DNA of 64,000 bases, from positions 1,400,501-1,464,500 of the forward strand of contig NZ_CP019437.1 in assembly GCF_001940525.2 (NCBI RefSeq). Reading direction: 5' to 3'. The stretch is from Thioclava nitratireducens. GTDB taxonomy: Bacteria; Pseudomonadota; Alphaproteobacteria; Rhodobacterales; Rhodobacteraceae. Numbering within the stretch: position 1 is the first letter of the stretch; each line of letters starts with the position of its first letter. Below, piece by piece: positions 35,308-44,976 of this stretch. The notes under the pieces are model-generated. The model was not told where the DNA came from and did no database searches. It saw only the letters and a list, made by a program, of their open reading frames with translations. The position numbers were made by a program, and so were the translations under genes.

Positions 35308-36687
35308 TTGTCCGATTTCTCTTCGCTGGGGCTCTCCCCGGCCATTCTCAAGTCGCTCGCACGCGCAAAATTCACCCAGCCGACCCCGATTCAGGAAAAG
35401 GCGATTCCGCTGGTTCTTGCGGGCCATGACGTGCTGGGCCTCGCCCAGACCGGCACCGGCAAGACGCTGGCATTCGGCCTGCCGCTCATCGACAAACTGA
35501 TGGCGCAGCCGGGCAAACCTTCGCCCAAGACCTGCAAGGCGCTGATCCTCGCGCCGACCCGCGAACTGGTGAACCAGATCGCCGACAACCTCTCGGGGCT
35601 CGTTCAGGGTACCAAGATGAATGTCGCCACCGTCGTCGGCGGCCAGTCGATCAACCGTCAGATCACCATGATGCATCGCGGCAACGACATTCTCGTCGCG
35701 ACCCCGGGCCGTCTGATCGACCTTATGGATCGCGGCGCGGTCGACCTGCGCTACACCCGCCATCTGGTGCTCGACGAGGCCGACCAGATGCTCGACCTCG
35801 GTTTCATCCACGCGCTCCGCAAGATCGCATCGCGCCTTGGCACCCCGCGCCAGACGCTGCTGTTCTCGGCCACGATGCCGAAGCAGATGGAGGAGATCTC
35901 GCAGGCCTACCTCACCGATCCGAAGCGTGTGCAGGTCTCGCCCCCCGGCAAGGCCGCCGACAAGATCACCCAATCGGTGCACTTCCTCGACAGCAAGGCC
36001 GAGAAGGCCCGCAAGCTGCGCGATATTCTCTCGGCCGACATGGGCGCGCTGACGCTCGTCTTCGCCCGCACCAAGCATGGCGCTGAAAAGCTGATGAAGA
36101 GCCTCCGCGCAGACGGCTACAACGCGGAATCGATCCACGGCAACAAATCGCAAGGCCAGCGTGACCGCGCGATCAAGGGCTTCCGCGATGGCAAGGTCAA
36201 CGTGCTGGTCGCGACCGATGTGGCCGCGCGCGGGATCGACATTCCGGGCGTGTCCTATGTCGTGAACTTCGACCTGCCGGACGTGCCGGATGCCTATGTC
36301 CACCGTATCGGGCGCACCGCGCGCGCCGGTCGCGAGGGCGAGGCGATTGCCTTCTGCTCGCCGGACGAGGCGGATAACTTCCTGCAGATCGAAAAGCTGA
36401 TGAAGATCGAGATCCCGACCGCGAGCGGCGAACGCCCGTCCGAGGCCGTGCGCCCCTCCGCGCGCGCAGGTCGTGGCCGCGGTCGCGGCGGTCCGCGCTC
36501 CGGCGGCAACAAGGGTCGCGGCGGCAAGCCCCAGGGCAAACCGCAGGGGCAGGGGCAAGGCCAGGGTCAAGCTCAGGCCCAACCGCGCTCGAAACCGCGC
36601 GCGGAAGCCAAGCCCAAGGTCGACGCCGGCGGCAACGCTACGCCGAAGCGGCGTCGCCCGCGTCGGCGCAACGCAGGCGCCGCATGA
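35308..36687 (+). CDS. DEAD-box RNA helicase, RhlE-like
   Basis: A 459-residue ATP-dependent RNA helicase for ribosome assembly or mRNA turnover. Q-motif FTQPTPIQE, motif I AQTGTGKT (Lys52), Ia PTRELVNQI, II DEADQMLDLGF, III SAT, V ATDVAARGIDIPGV and VI HRIGRTARAGREG are all intact. The C-terminal 85 residues are rich in Arg, Gly, Lys and Gln (for example GQGQGQGQAQAQPRSKPRAE), an RNA-binding tail. The TTG at 35308 was chosen: AAAGGA lies six bases upstream and the family N-terminus starts here. Confidence 0.95.
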   Translation: MSDFSSLGLSPAILKSLARAKFTQPTPIQEKAIPLVLAGHDVLGLAQTGTGKTLAFGLPLIDKLMAQPGKPSPKTCKALILAPTRELVNQIADNLSGLVQGTKMNVATVVGGQSINRQITMMHRGNDILVATPGRLIDLMDRGAVDLRYTRHLVLDEADQMLDLGFIHALRKIASRLGTPRQTLLFSATMPKQMEEISQAYLTDPKRVQVSPPGKAADKITQSVHFLDSKAEKARKLRDILSADMGALTLVFARTKHGAEKLMKSLRADGYNAESIHGNKSQGQRDRAIKGFRDGKVNVLVATDVAARGIDIPGVSYVVNFDLPDVPDAYVHRIGRTARAGREGEAIAFCSPDEADNFLQIEKLMKIEIPTASGERPSEAVRPSARAGRGRGRGGPRSGGNKGRGGKPQGKPQGQGQGQGQAQAQPRSKPRAEAKPKVDAGGNATPKRRRPRRRNAGAA

Positions 36688-36696
36688 AATTGACAC

Positions 36697-36728
36697 CGGG
36701 CCGCATCGCAAGATGCGGCCCGTTTCAG
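36697..36728 (+). terminator. terminator of the helicase gene
   Basis: A perfect 11-bp stem, CGGGCCGCATC with GATGCGGCCCG around GCAA, followed by TTTCAGTT, nine bases after the stop. Confidence 0.85.
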
Positions 36729-36790
36729 TTCGACCGTCCGGTCTATGTGAGGCGCGTCCGAACGATCCAACCGAAACGCATCCACTGCCT

Positions 36791-37288
36791 TCACCTGCAT
36801 CGCTTCAATGTGATGTCCAACGCCGCGGCGAAGCCGTTTGCAGAAAAATCGAAAACGCCCACTTTCGGAATGGAAACGTAGAAATTCGCCTTCCCGCCTG
36901 CCGCCTCGACTCGTTTTAGCGCGTTGATCGCAAGCTTGTCGGTCCGTTCATCCACCCAGGCATATTGTCCGGTCGAACGCAGACGGAATTTGCTCTGCCC
37001 GATGGTGATGGTCATTCCGCCAGAGCGCGGCAGCCGTCGGTCGGCATAAACGGACACCTCCGGTTGCCTCCCCGAATGCTTCGTAACCGCGACGTAGAGA
37101 AGCGAGCCATTCAGCAGAATGCGCCGATCATTCGCGGTCGCGACCCAGCAGGTCTTGATGGTTCCGTTTCTCTCTTCGAAAACGCTCCACTTCCCGACAT
37201 TGCCGATGCTATCGGCGGCGTGGGATGGCGAGAGCGCACCGAGAGCAATCAGGGCGGCGCAGGAAAGTACTCTGAGAAGACGGCTCAT
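36791..37288 (-). CDS. IalB-like (invasion associated locus B family) periplasmic protein
   Basis: A 165-residue exported protein with a signal peptide (SRLLRVLSCAALIALGALSPSHA). The mature domain, starting GKWSVFEERNGTIKTCWVAT, with VTIGQSKF-like strands, a WVDERTDK segment and a closing SANGFAAALDITLKRC, follows the IalB/DUF1176-like pattern with two cysteines at the ends. Despite the family name no invasion role follows in free-living bacteria. GGAGGAAC precedes the ATG. It lies 135 bases downstream of the aminotransferase gene. Confidence 0.8.
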   Translation of the reverse strand: MSRLLRVLSCAALIALGALSPSHAADSIGNVGKWSVFEERNGTIKTCWVATANDRRILLNGSLLYVAVTKHSGRQPEVSVYADRRLPRSGGMTITIGQSKFRLRSTGQYAWVDERTDKLAINALKRVEAAGGKANFYVSIPKVGVFDFSANGFAAALDITLKRCR

Positions 37289-37422
37289 GCGCGTTCCTCC
37301 GACCAACGCAATCTACCTCGCCCCATAAGGGCAAGGTAATGATAGCATAATTTTCGTTAGTTGCGCCGAGTTATGTGCCGGGGCGCCTAACGGGAGAACT
37401 GGTGTTCTCGCGGCTTGGAGGC

Positions 37423-38781
37423 TCACCCCACCTCGGCGAACACCTTCTTCAGCGCCGTTTCCAGCTTCTCGAACATCTCGTCCATCTGCGGCTCGGTCAG
37501 GACGAAAGGCGGACACAGCACCACCGATTGCCCGAGCGGTCGGCAGATCAGCCCCTGATCGGTGCAGGCATTGGCGATGCGTTCCGAAACCGAGAGCGAC
37601 CCGTCGAAAGGCGTCTTGCTCTCGCGGTCCTTCACCGCCTCCAGCGCCCACATGTAGCCCACGCCGCGCAGTTCTCCGATATTGGGGTTTTGCGCGATCT
37701 GGGCGAGGCCCGCCTCCAGTCGCGGGCTCAGGCGGCGGACATTCTCGGCCAGCCCCTCGTTCATCACCACGTCGATCGCTTTTAATGCGATCGCGCAACC
37801 GACCGGGTGGCCCGAAGCGGTGAATCCGTGGGGGAATTCCTCGATCGCCTCGGAGGCGGCTTGCAGGCGGGCTGACAGTTCCGGGCCGAGGATCACCGCA
37901 CCCATCGGGAAGAACCCGGCGGTGAGGTTTTTCGACGAGATTATCGCGTCGGGCTGGAAGTCATAGGTTTCGCAGCCCCATGTGTTGCCGGTGCGCCCGA
38001 AGCCGCAGATCACCTCGTCCGAGATCAGCGGGACGTCGTATTTCTTGAGAATCTTCGCGACCGCCTGGAAATAGCCCTTCGGCGGCGTGATCACCCCGCC
38101 CGCGCCCATCACCGGCTCCGCGAAGAAGCCCGCGATCGTGTCCGCGCCTTCCTTGATGATCGTCGCTTCCAGCTCGTTCGCGAGGCGCTGGGTGAATTGC
38201 TCCTCCGTCTCGCCGGGTTGCCCTCCGCGCCAGTAATGCGGGCAGGTGAGATGCAGAAACCCCGGCAGCGGCAGGCCGAAGACCGAATTATAGGGCTTGC
38301 CCGTCATCGAGGCCGAGACCGCCGTGACCCCGTGATAGGCGTTCTTGCGGGTCAGGATCTTGCGCTTCTGCGGCTTGCCCTCGGCGGCGTGCAGGAACCA
38401 CAGCATCTTGACCATCGTGTCATTCGCCTCGGAGCCGGAATTGGTGTAGAACACCTTGCCGTCGCCGAAAGGCGAGACCTCGATCAGCTTCTCGGACAGC
38501 ATCACCGTCTGGTCCGACATCCGCCCGAAGAAAGCGTGATAGCCCGGGAAGCGCGCATATTGCGCCTGCGCCGCCGCGATCAGCCCGGGATGGTCGAACC
38601 CCGCGACCATGTTCCAGAGCCCCGAATTCGCATCGAGATATTTCCGCCCCTCGGTGTCGAAGATGTACGGCCCCTCGCCATGGGTCACGACGACCGCGCC
38701 GCGATCGTGGATCGTGGGCAGATCGGTGAAACCGTAGAAGCTATGCGCATCGGCGCGGGCCTGCCAGCTTTGGTCTTTCAT
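37423..38781 (-). CDS. class III (omega) aminotransferase
   Basis: A 452-residue PLP enzyme. The lysine that binds PLP is in IISSKNLTAGFFPMGAV near residue 285, preceded by PLISDEVICGFGRTG with the PLP-contacting aspartate. FYTNSGSEANDTMVKM near residue 112 binds the phosphate. It resembles the beta-alanine/omega-amino acid:pyruvate and putrescine/taurine aminotransferases; the exact donor is not decided. A LysR gene starts 166 bases away on the other strand and may regulate it. Confidence 0.92.
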   Translation of the reverse strand: MKDQSWQARADAHSFYGFTDLPTIHDRGAVVVTHGEGPYIFDTEGRKYLDANSGLWNMVAGFDHPGLIAAAQAQYARFPGYHAFFGRMSDQTVMLSEKLIEVSPFGDGKVFYTNSGSEANDTMVKMLWFLHAAEGKPQKRKILTRKNAYHGVTAVSASMTGKPYNSVFGLPLPGFLHLTCPHYWRGGQPGETEEQFTQRLANELEATIIKEGADTIAGFFAEPVMGAGGVITPPKGYFQAVAKILKKYDVPLISDEVICGFGRTGNTWGCETYDFQPDAIISSKNLTAGFFPMGAVILGPELSARLQAASEAIEEFPHGFTASGHPVGCAIALKAIDVVMNEGLAENVRRLSPRLEAGLAQIAQNPNIGELRGVGYMWALEAVKDRESKTPFDGSLSVSERIANACTDQGLICRPLGQSVVLCPPFVLTEPQMDEMFEKLETALKKVFAEVG

Positions 38782-38947
38782 CTCGCGACTCCTCCGGGAT
38801 GGGCGATGGATGGAAGCGAGGCTATCCGCGGCGCGGCCGGCGTCAATGCTCTACGATGTCCCATGGTTGCGCGCGGCTTGCGCACCGGGGCGGGGCAAGG
38901 CAGTCTGCGCGGCAAGACTTATCGCCTCCCCGACCACGGAGCCTCCC

Positions 38948-39898
38948 ATGCCCGCCGCCCATCCCCGCATCAGCCTCTGGGCGGTCGAGGTCTTCGTGGC
39001 CACGGCAGAGGAAGGCGCGACTACCGCCGCCGCGCGCCGCCTCGGCGTTTCGGCCTCGGCGGTCAGCCAGCAACTCGCAGGTCTGGAAAGCGCTTTGGGC
39101 GCGGAGCTTGTGGACCGTTCGGCCCGGCCGTTCGCGCTGACGGCTGCCGGGCGGGCTTTCCTGCCGCATGCCGAGGCGATGTTGGACGAATTGGCGCGGG
39201 GCCGCGCCGGGGTGGGCCAAGCCGATCCGGCGGGGCTCACGAGTTTCCGGCTGGGCATGATCGAGGATTTCGAGGCCGAGGTGACGCCGCTCCTGCTGGC
39301 GGGGATGGCGGATGAGCTCAGCACCTGCCGGTTCGAGCTGGAAACCGGGCCGAGCCACCGCCTGCTGTCGAAGCTCGAAGCGCGCGGTCTGGATGTCGCC
39401 GTCGCCGCCGAGCCGCAGGGCGCCGCGCTCGACGGGATCGAGCTGCATCCGCTTCTGACGGAACCGTTCCTCGCCATCCATCCCGCCGATGCGCCTGCGC
39501 AGAGCGATCCGCCGCTGCCGCTGATCCACTATTCCCAGCGCACGCTGATGGGCCGACAGATCGCCACGCATCTCGCGCAAACGGGCAAGGCTCCGCCGCA
39601 TCAACTGGAACTCGACAGCTACCCAGCGATCCTTGCGCTGGTCGCGGCGGGGCGGGGTTGGACGATCCTCACGCCTTCGGCGGTGCGCCATGCGCCGCGC
39701 GCGGGGCTGGCGCTCTCGCCGCTCGACGGGCCGCCTTTGACCCGGCGGATCGTGCTGGCGGCGCGCGATGGGATGATGGCGGATTGGCCTGCGAAAGTGG
39801 CGGGCCGACTGCGGACGCTGCTGCAAGAACGCGTGGTCGAACCGGCTCTGGCGGAAGCGCCGTGGCTGGAGGAGACGTTGCGGGTCGAGGCGGGCTAG
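38948..39898 (+). CDS. LysR family transcriptional regulator
   Basis: A 316-residue regulator. The winged helix-turn-helix spans residues 6-65 (VEVFVATAEEGATTAAARRLGVSASAVSQQLAGLE), followed by the linker helix and the periplasmic-binding-like effector domain. The ATG at 38948 places the HTH at the usual distance; the upstream reading frame has no family sequence. Divergent from the aminotransferase gene, the classic layout for LysR control. Effector unknown. Confidence 0.92.
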   Translation: MPAAHPRISLWAVEVFVATAEEGATTAAARRLGVSASAVSQQLAGLESALGAELVDRSARPFALTAAGRAFLPHAEAMLDELARGRAGVGQADPAGLTSFRLGMIEDFEAEVTPLLLAGMADELSTCRFELETGPSHRLLSKLEARGLDVAVAAEPQGAALDGIELHPLLTEPFLAIHPADAPAQSDPPLPLIHYSQRTLMGRQIATHLAQTGKAPPHQLELDSYPAILALVAAGRGWTILTPSAVRHAPRAGLALSPLDGPPLTRRIVLAARDGMMADWPAKVAGRLRTLLQERVVEPALAEAPWLEETLRVEAG

Positions 39899-39904
39899 GG
39901 CGGC

Positions 39905-40558
39905 TCAGCCGATCCCCAAACCCGCCAGCGCGGCAGCGAATTCCTCGCGCGGCAGCATCATCAGTGCCGGGCCGTCCATCACGATCCTCACGGAGCCCGT
40001 CGCGCGGTTCGAGGTGCCGACCCGCTCGGCGGGGGTAAAGCCGATCCCGTCGAGCGGCCAATGGAGCCCTTCCGAGCGCGCCTTTACCTCGCCGAAAGGA
40101 AACAGTGATACGCGCGTGCCTTCCGCCAGATCGAGCGAGAGCGACGGAGGGCAGCGGAAGATCACCTCCTCCTCTGCCAGCATCACCACCCGATGCGGCG
40201 TGCGGATCAGGTCGGTCATCGCGGCCAGCGTGTGATCCAGCCGCATCCCCGTGAAACCGAGCGCGAGGATGAACGGTGCCTCGATCCGTTGCAGGGATTT
40301 CGCGAAATCGGTGCTGTCCTGCTCGGTCACCTGATGGACGCGTGGGCCCAGCGATGCCCGTGCCGCATCCGACAGAGAATCCAGATCGCCGATCACCGCT
40401 TTCGGGGTTAGGCCCATCGCCAGCGCGCGATCTCCGCCACCATCGGCGGCCACGAGGCAGGGGGCGATTGTCAACGCTTCGTCAACATCCGCCTGTTTGA
40501 TCGCGCCGGCGCCGAGAAGCGAAACCCCGGTTGACGAATGGACAATACTGCTAATCAT
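39905..40558 (-). CDS. thiamine pyrophosphokinase
   Basis: A 217-residue enzyme that transfers pyrophosphate from ATP to thiamine, giving TPP. Motifs CLVAADGGGDRAL near residue 38, AVIGDLDSLSDAAR near residue 53, EQDSTDFAKSL and GFTGMRLDHTLA are diagnostic. The ATG at 40558 is preferred since the family sequence begins soon after; a TTG twelve codons upstream is possible. It converges with the LysR gene with six bases between stops and is divergent from the acidic 918-residue protein gene. Confidence 0.93.
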   Translation of the reverse strand: MISSIVHSSTGVSLLGAGAIKQADVDEALTIAPCLVAADGGGDRALAMGLTPKAVIGDLDSLSDAARASLGPRVHQVTEQDSTDFAKSLQRIEAPFILALGFTGMRLDHTLAAMTDLIRTPHRVVMLAEEEVIFRCPPSLSLDLAEGTRVSLFPFGEVKARSEGLHWPLDGIGFTPAERVGTSNRATGSVRIVMDGPALMMLPREEFAAALAGLGIG

Positions 40559-40573
40559 GGATTGATTGATGAC

Positions 40574-40646
40574 GATTGTGGCAAAGAAAGACAATCGAGA
40601 CCGGTAAAAAACCTTTCAAATGCCTTCTTTCGTCCACGCGAAAGAA
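40574..40646. promoter_or_regulatory. two dyads in a divergent intergenic region
   Basis: GATTGT (40574-40579) with ACAATC (40591-40596), and TTCTTTCG (40625-40632) with CGAAAGAA (40639-40646), lie in the 141 bases between the thiamine pyrophosphokinase gene and the 918-residue protein gene. Both are perfect inverted repeats and could be operators or mRNA hairpins. Confidence 0.35.
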
Positions 40647-40699
40647 CCAGTTGGACAGGAATGTCGACGCATTGAGGTCCAATAGAAAGCGAGTGGTCC

Positions 40700-43456
40700 A
40701 TGGTTGGTGCGAGCAAGATTCTGACCGTATCCTACGGCACCTTTTCGTGCACCTTGGAAGGATTTGACGAGCCTTTCAACACGATGAAGGCGATTGCGGA
40801 GTATTTCCGCGATCTGGCCGCCGACGACCGGTATTTCGGCGCAGAGCCGCCCCAACCCGATGCGGAGATGCTTCACCGTATCGCGGAGCGGGAGATTCAG
40901 CGCCGGGTCGAGGCAAAAATTCAGGAAAACGGCGTCGTGCTGCGCCAGCAAGACACGCTCCTGGGTGGCGAGGCTGCAGCCGACGAGGCGCCCGCGCCCG
41001 CTCAGGAAGAGCCGCTTGTGACGTCGGAAGCGCCGCAAGAAGCCGCGCCTGCCGCCGAAACGCCCGCGCAGCCGGAGGTCGCCGAGACGCCCGAGCCGGT
41101 GGCAGCGCCCGAACCGGTCGCAGAGCAGCCCGAAGCCGAGGTTGCGGCGCAGCACGCCGAGCCCGAAGCAGGCTTCGCGCAGCCGGAAACCGTTGCCGCC
41201 AAGCTGCAGCGTATCCGCGAAGCCGTCGCCCGTGCTCGCGAGGTTCAGGCCGACAGCTTCTCCGAGGAAGACGAACCCGTTTCCGCCCCCGAGGCGCTTC
41301 TGGGGCGCTTCGAGGCTGAACCGGCGAGCGAAGCCGAGGATTTCGGCTACGACCTTGACATCTCCGGCCCGCTGAGCGCCGAGGAAATCGAACCCGAAGC
41401 CTCCGAGCCTTCGCAGCCCGACGCCGAGATGCCCGAAGAAGACGTCGCAGAAGAAGCGGCAGAGGTCGCGCTCGAACAGGCCGCGGAAGACATCGAAGCG
41501 GCTGAAGCCGAAGAGCCCGTCGCCGAGCAGGATGAGGCTGACGCGGACGAAGACGAAGACGAGAAAGCCGACACGGACTTCAACACGAGCGACGATCAGA
41601 TGCAGCGCCGTCAGGCGACCCGCCGCGCGCGCCGTTCGGCCAAGCGTGCCAAACGCATCGCGGCGCTCAAGGCCGCTGCGGACGAACTCGGCGCGACCGA
41701 AGAGACCGACGCCGATCAATCCGAGGACAGCGCCGAGGCGGCCTCGGCAGATGTCACCCTCGACACCGAAACGCCGGTCGACGCAACCGCCACGCCGCGC
41801 TTGCGTGCCCGCGTGATCAAGGTGCGCCGCCGCGAAACCATCGAGTCTGCGGAAGCAGCATCGGCCGCTACTGACGAGGGTTCGGAGCAGACCGAAGACG
41901 GTGCCACCGCCGAAGTTGCCACCACCGAAGTCCAGGAAGATCAGGCGACCCCGGCCGAGGCGCAGGTCGAAGCCGAGGCCGATGCGGCGCAAGAACAGCC
42001 TGAAGTCGCCGCAGAGGCCGAGCAGGAGGTGGAAACCGAGGCAGAGCTGGAAGCAGAAGCCGAGGATGACGACCTCGCCGCGCGACTGGCTGCGGAACTG
42101 GGCGACGCCTCGTCGGAGGCAGGCCCGGCGCCGAAGGCAGAGCAGCCACGCGCCCGGGACGATGCCGATCACGGCAGCCGTGTGCCTGGCGGCCTGTCGC
42201 CGGAAGCCGAAGCCGATCTCATGCGCGAGCTCGCGGCACTGCAGATGGAGAACCTCTTCACCGGGTCCGAGATCGAGACCGACGACGAGGCTCCGCAAGA
42301 GGCCGTCGCGCAGGGCGAAGTGGCCGAAGACGACGCGATGCCGGAAATCGACCTGTCCGAACTGGAAGACGAGTCGGTCGACGCCCCGCTGGTTCTGACG
42401 CAGGACGAGGCCGAGGCGCCCGAGGCGGAAACGCCTGAGGCACACATGGAGACCGCATCGCTCGACGCGCAGGACGTGCTGGTTCTGGGCAACACGATCA
42501 TCGAGGCCGAGGAAGCCGAGGTCGAGGCGATGTCGGAAGATGACGCCATGGCGGAAGCGGAGGAAGATACCCGCGCCGACACTTTCGCTGCCGAGGCATC
42601 GGAAGAAACCGAAGCCACCGGGACCGCAGACGCGGAAGACACGGAAGAAGCGCAGGCCCCGACCGAGGTTGCCGCGCGCGAGGTCGCGTCGCTTTCCGAA
42701 AGAGAGACCGACCGTGAGGCGGAGATGGATCGTCTCCTCGCCGAGGCCGACAAGCAGGCCGAAGGTGTCGAGACGCGCCGCCGCTTCTCCGCGATCGCGC
42801 ATCTCAAGGCCGCCGTGGCTGCGACCGTCGCGGATCGTCTGGCCAAGGGGCAGGACACCGCGAAAGGCGGCGTCGAGGACGAGGACGGGTCCGAGCCCTA
42901 TCGTGCCGACCTGACCCAAGCCGTGCGCCCGCGTCGCCCGGTCAGCTCGGGCGAGACGGGCTCGCGTCGCCCCGAACCGATGCGACCGGCGCCGCTGGTA
43001 CTGGTCTCGGAACAGCGCGTCGATGCGGAAGAAGAAGCCGCCGATGAGCAGCCCGCGCCTCAGCCCGCCGCCGCGATCCGCCCGCGCCGTGTCTCGGCAA
43101 GTCAGTTCGCCGCTGGCGGAGCGGACGAGGCCGAAGCCATGCCGATGAACCCCGAGCAGGCGACGAGCTTCGCCGAATTCGCCGAAAGCCTTGGTACGCA
43201 GGGTCTCTCCGACCTGCTGGAAGCCGCTGCGGCCTATACCTCGGCCGTCGAAGGGCGTCCGCATTTCTCGCCGCCGCAGATCATGCGCAAGCTGTCCTTC
43301 ATGGACGATGCAGTTGATGTGCCGCGCGAGGAGCGGATGCGTGTCTTCGGGCGTCTGCTGCGTCAGGGCAAGATCACCAAGGTGAAGCGCGGCCAATACG
43401 CGATTACCGAAGCCTCGCGCTACTGGGACGAGGCGAAGATGGCCTCGGGGCAGTAA
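40700..43456 (+). CDS. large acidic low-complexity protein with conserved ends
   Basis: A 918-residue protein not assigned to a function. Residues 1-85 form an ordered, conserved-looking domain ([20 protein letters not shown], then [20 protein letters not shown]). The middle, about 95-760, is mostly Ala/Glu/Asp/Pro repeats and must be largely disordered, with basic islands such as [20 protein letters not shown] near residue 305. The last 75 residues again look folded: [12 protein letters not shown], then [25 protein letters not shown], which resembles the recognition helix and wing of a winged-helix domain. Relatives occur across Rhodobacteraceae. The upstream region carries two dyads. I cannot name a role. 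Confidence 0.87.
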   Translation: MVGASKILTVSYGTFSCTLEGFDEPFNTMKAIAEYFRDLAADDRYFGAEPPQPDAEMLHRIAEREIQRRVEAKIQENGVVLRQQDTLLGGEAAADEAPAPAQEEPLVTSEAPQEAAPAAETPAQPEVAETPEPVAAPEPVAEQPEAEVAAQHAEPEAGFAQPETVAAKLQRIREAVARAREVQADSFSEEDEPVSAPEALLGRFEAEPASEAEDFGYDLDISGPLSAEEIEPEASEPSQPDAEMPEEDVAEEAAEVALEQAAEDIEAAEAEEPVAEQDEADADEDEDEKADTDFNTSDDQMQRRQATRRARRSAKRAKRIAALKAAADELGATEETDADQSEDSAEAASADVTLDTETPVDATATPRLRARVIKVRRRETIESAEAASAATDEGSEQTEDGATAEVATTEVQEDQATPAEAQVEAEADAAQEQPEVAAEAEQEVETEAELEAEAEDDDLAARLAAELGDASSEAGPAPKAEQPRARDDADHGSRVPGGLSPEAEADLMRELAALQMENLFTGSEIETDDEAPQEAVAQGEVAEDDAMPEIDLSELEDESVDAPLVLTQDEAEAPEAETPEAHMETASLDAQDVLVLGNTIIEAEEAEVEAMSEDDAMAEAEEDTRADTFAAEASEETEATGTADAEDTEEAQAPTEVAAREVASLSERETDREAEMDRLLAEADKQAEGVETRRRFSAIAHLKAAVAATVADRLAKGQDTAKGGVEDEDGSEPYRADLTQAVRPRRPVSSGETGSRRPEPMRPAPLVLVSEQRVDAEEEAADEQPAPQPAAAIRPRRVSASQFAAGGADEAEAMPMNPEQATSFAEFAESLGTQGLSDLLEAAAAYTSAVEGRPHFSPPQIMRKLSFMDDAVDVPREERMRVFGRLLRQGKITKVKRGQYAITEASRYWDEAKMASGQ

Positions 43457-43474
43457 CCCCGGCGAAAGATCAGA

Positions 43475-43506
43475 AAAGGGCGGTCCTTCGGGGCCGCCCT
43501 TTCTTA
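43475..43506. terminator. bidirectional terminator
   Basis: AAAGGGCGG and CCGCCCTTT form a 9-bp stem capped by a TCC-TTCG-GGG loop, followed by CTTATT. It separates two convergent genes. Confidence 0.85.
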
Positions 43507-43511
43507 TTGGA

Positions 43512-44690
43512 TCAATAGAGCCGTGCGCGCAGGCATTGGATCAGCACGCGCGCGCCGGGGGCGATCAGCTCGTCGGGAAAGTCGTAATCGGGATTGTGCA
43601 GGGCCGGGCGGTCGCCTGCGCCCAGAAGCGCCATCGCCGCGGGGCCGTGATCGGCAAAACGACCGAAATCCTCGGAGGCGCGCATCGGTAGATCGGTCTC
43701 GGTGGTCTCGATCCCCTCGGCCTGAAGCGCCGCCCGCAGGATGCCATTTGCTTCAGGGGCGTTTTCGCAATGGCGAAAGATATCATGATAGGTGATCTCG
43801 CGCTCCAGCCCGAGCGCATCGGCGGCGTCACGCACCATCGCCTCGGCCTTGTCGACGAGCCCCGCCATCCCCGCATCGCGCTGGGTGCGCAGGGTCGCCC
43901 AAAGCTCCGCCGCGCCGGGGGCGACGCCGAAGGCAGGCTCACCGAGCCGCGCATGGGTGACGGTGACGCGCGCGAAATCGGGATCGCTTTGGTGCAACGC
44001 GTTGCCGAGCGCCGTTAGATCGGTCAGCAGCCGGGCCAGTGCCGGGGCAGGGGAGCGACCGCTTTCTGGTAACGAAGCATGAGCGGTCCAGCCGGTGAGC
44101 GTGATCTTCATGCCGCGCGAGGCGCAGTTCATTACCCCGTCCTGCAGCGCCGCCGTTCCGAGAGGGACGCCCGGCATGTTGTGCAAGGCGAAGGACAGGT
44201 CGGGCGCGATCTCGACAAAGCGCGGATCGGCAATCACGGCTGCAGCCCCTGCGCCGGTCTCTTCGGCCGGTTGGAACAGCAAGACCGCGCGGCCACGGGC
44301 GGGACGATTGCGCGACAGCCAGCGTGCGACTCCCGCGAGAATCGCCATATGCCCGTCATGGCCGCACAGATGCCCTTTGCCGGGAAAGTTGGAGCGGTAG
44401 GGCGGCGTGCCGGTCTCGTGGATCGGCAGCGCGTCCAGTTCGCAGCGCAACAGGATTGTGGGTCCGGGCTCCGCGCCGTCGTAGATTGCGGCGACCCCGT
44501 GCCCGCCAAGCTCGGTCAGCGTCCGGTCGGGTGCGGTTGGCAGCAGCATCGCGACGACCCGCGCGGCGGTGTCGCGTTCCTCGCCCGAAAGCTCGGGATC
44601 CTGATGCAGACGGTGCCGCCACGCGGTCAATTCCGTGATGTCGGAATTGGTTAGGCTGTCGGGCGGGAGGGGGAAAGGCGCGCTGGTCAT
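43512..44690 (-). CDS. M20 family amidohydrolase (hippurate hydrolase/IAA-amino acid hydrolase type)
   Basis: A 392-residue metallopeptidase-like hydrolase of N-acyl amino acids. The metal site is visible in LRCELDALPI near residue 82, KGHLCGHDGHMAI near residue 108 (bridging Cys and His), FQPAEETGAGAAA near residue 139 and the ALHNMPG histidine. The dimerisation domain lies around residues 185-300. The substrate is not decided. It is the third gene of purA-DUF2842-amidohydrolase on the minus strand. Confidence 0.92.
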   Translation of the reverse strand: MTSAPFPLPPDSLTNSDITELTAWRHRLHQDPELSGEERDTAARVVAMLLPTAPDRTLTELGGHGVAAIYDGAEPGPTILLRCELDALPIHETGTPPYRSNFPGKGHLCGHDGHMAILAGVARWLSRNRPARGRAVLLFQPAEETGAGAAAVIADPRFVEIAPDLSFALHNMPGVPLGTAALQDGVMNCASRGMKITLTGWTAHASLPESGRSPAPALARLLTDLTALGNALHQSDPDFARVTVTHARLGEPAFGVAPGAAELWATLRTQRDAGMAGLVDKAEAMVRDAADALGLEREITYHDIFRHCENAPEANGILRAALQAEGIETTETDLPMRASEDFGRFADHGPAAMALLGAGDRPALHNPDYDFPDELIAPGARVLIQCLRARLY

Positions 44691-44732
44691 GAGGCTAACC
44701 TGCCCGTTTTCCGGCGCGCCCGCCAGAGGGTG

Positions 44733-44972
44733 TCACTCGCGCGGTGGATCATCCGGATCGTCCTTGCCGACACCTTTGAAAATCGGCTTGAGCGGCGCGA
44801 TCCAAAGCACGCCGAGCACGACATAGACGCAGAACTCCGCCCAGATCGGCAGCCGCCCCCAGCGCGCGCCCGCCCAGTTCACCACCGTGACGGCGACGAC
44901 GACATAGGCGGGCAACCCCACGACGAGGGCCAGAAGCGAGAGGCGGCGACGGGCCTTGTAGCTCAGCGCCAT
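44733..44972 (-). CDS. DUF2842 small membrane protein
   Basis: A 79-residue protein with two hydrophobic helices (LLALVVGLPAYVVVAVTVV and FCVYVVLGVLWIAPL) and a C-terminal acidic tail KDDPDDPPRE, the DUF2842 pattern. It starts four bases after the purA stop, so it is co-transcribed with purA. Function unknown. Confidence 0.88.
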   Translation of the reverse strand: MALSYKARRRLSLLALVVGLPAYVVVAVTVVNWAGARWGRLPIWAEFCVYVVLGVLWIAPLKPIFKGVGKDDPDDPPRE

Positions 44973-44976
44973 CGGA

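Noticed and set aside
35080..36711. A 543-codon minus-strand frame opposite the DEAD-box helicase
   Set aside because: All helicase motifs are on the plus strand; the reverse product has no domain.
37307..37422. Small gene or regulator between the aminotransferase and the IalB-like gene
   Set aside because: Only a weak 5-bp hairpin and no coding frame with a ribosome site.
40616..43396. A 926-codon open frame on the minus strand opposite the acidic protein gene
   Set aside because: It is the mirror of GC-biased Ala/Glu codons; the plus-strand reading has folded ends, and the minus reading has only Leu/Gly/Arg low complexity.
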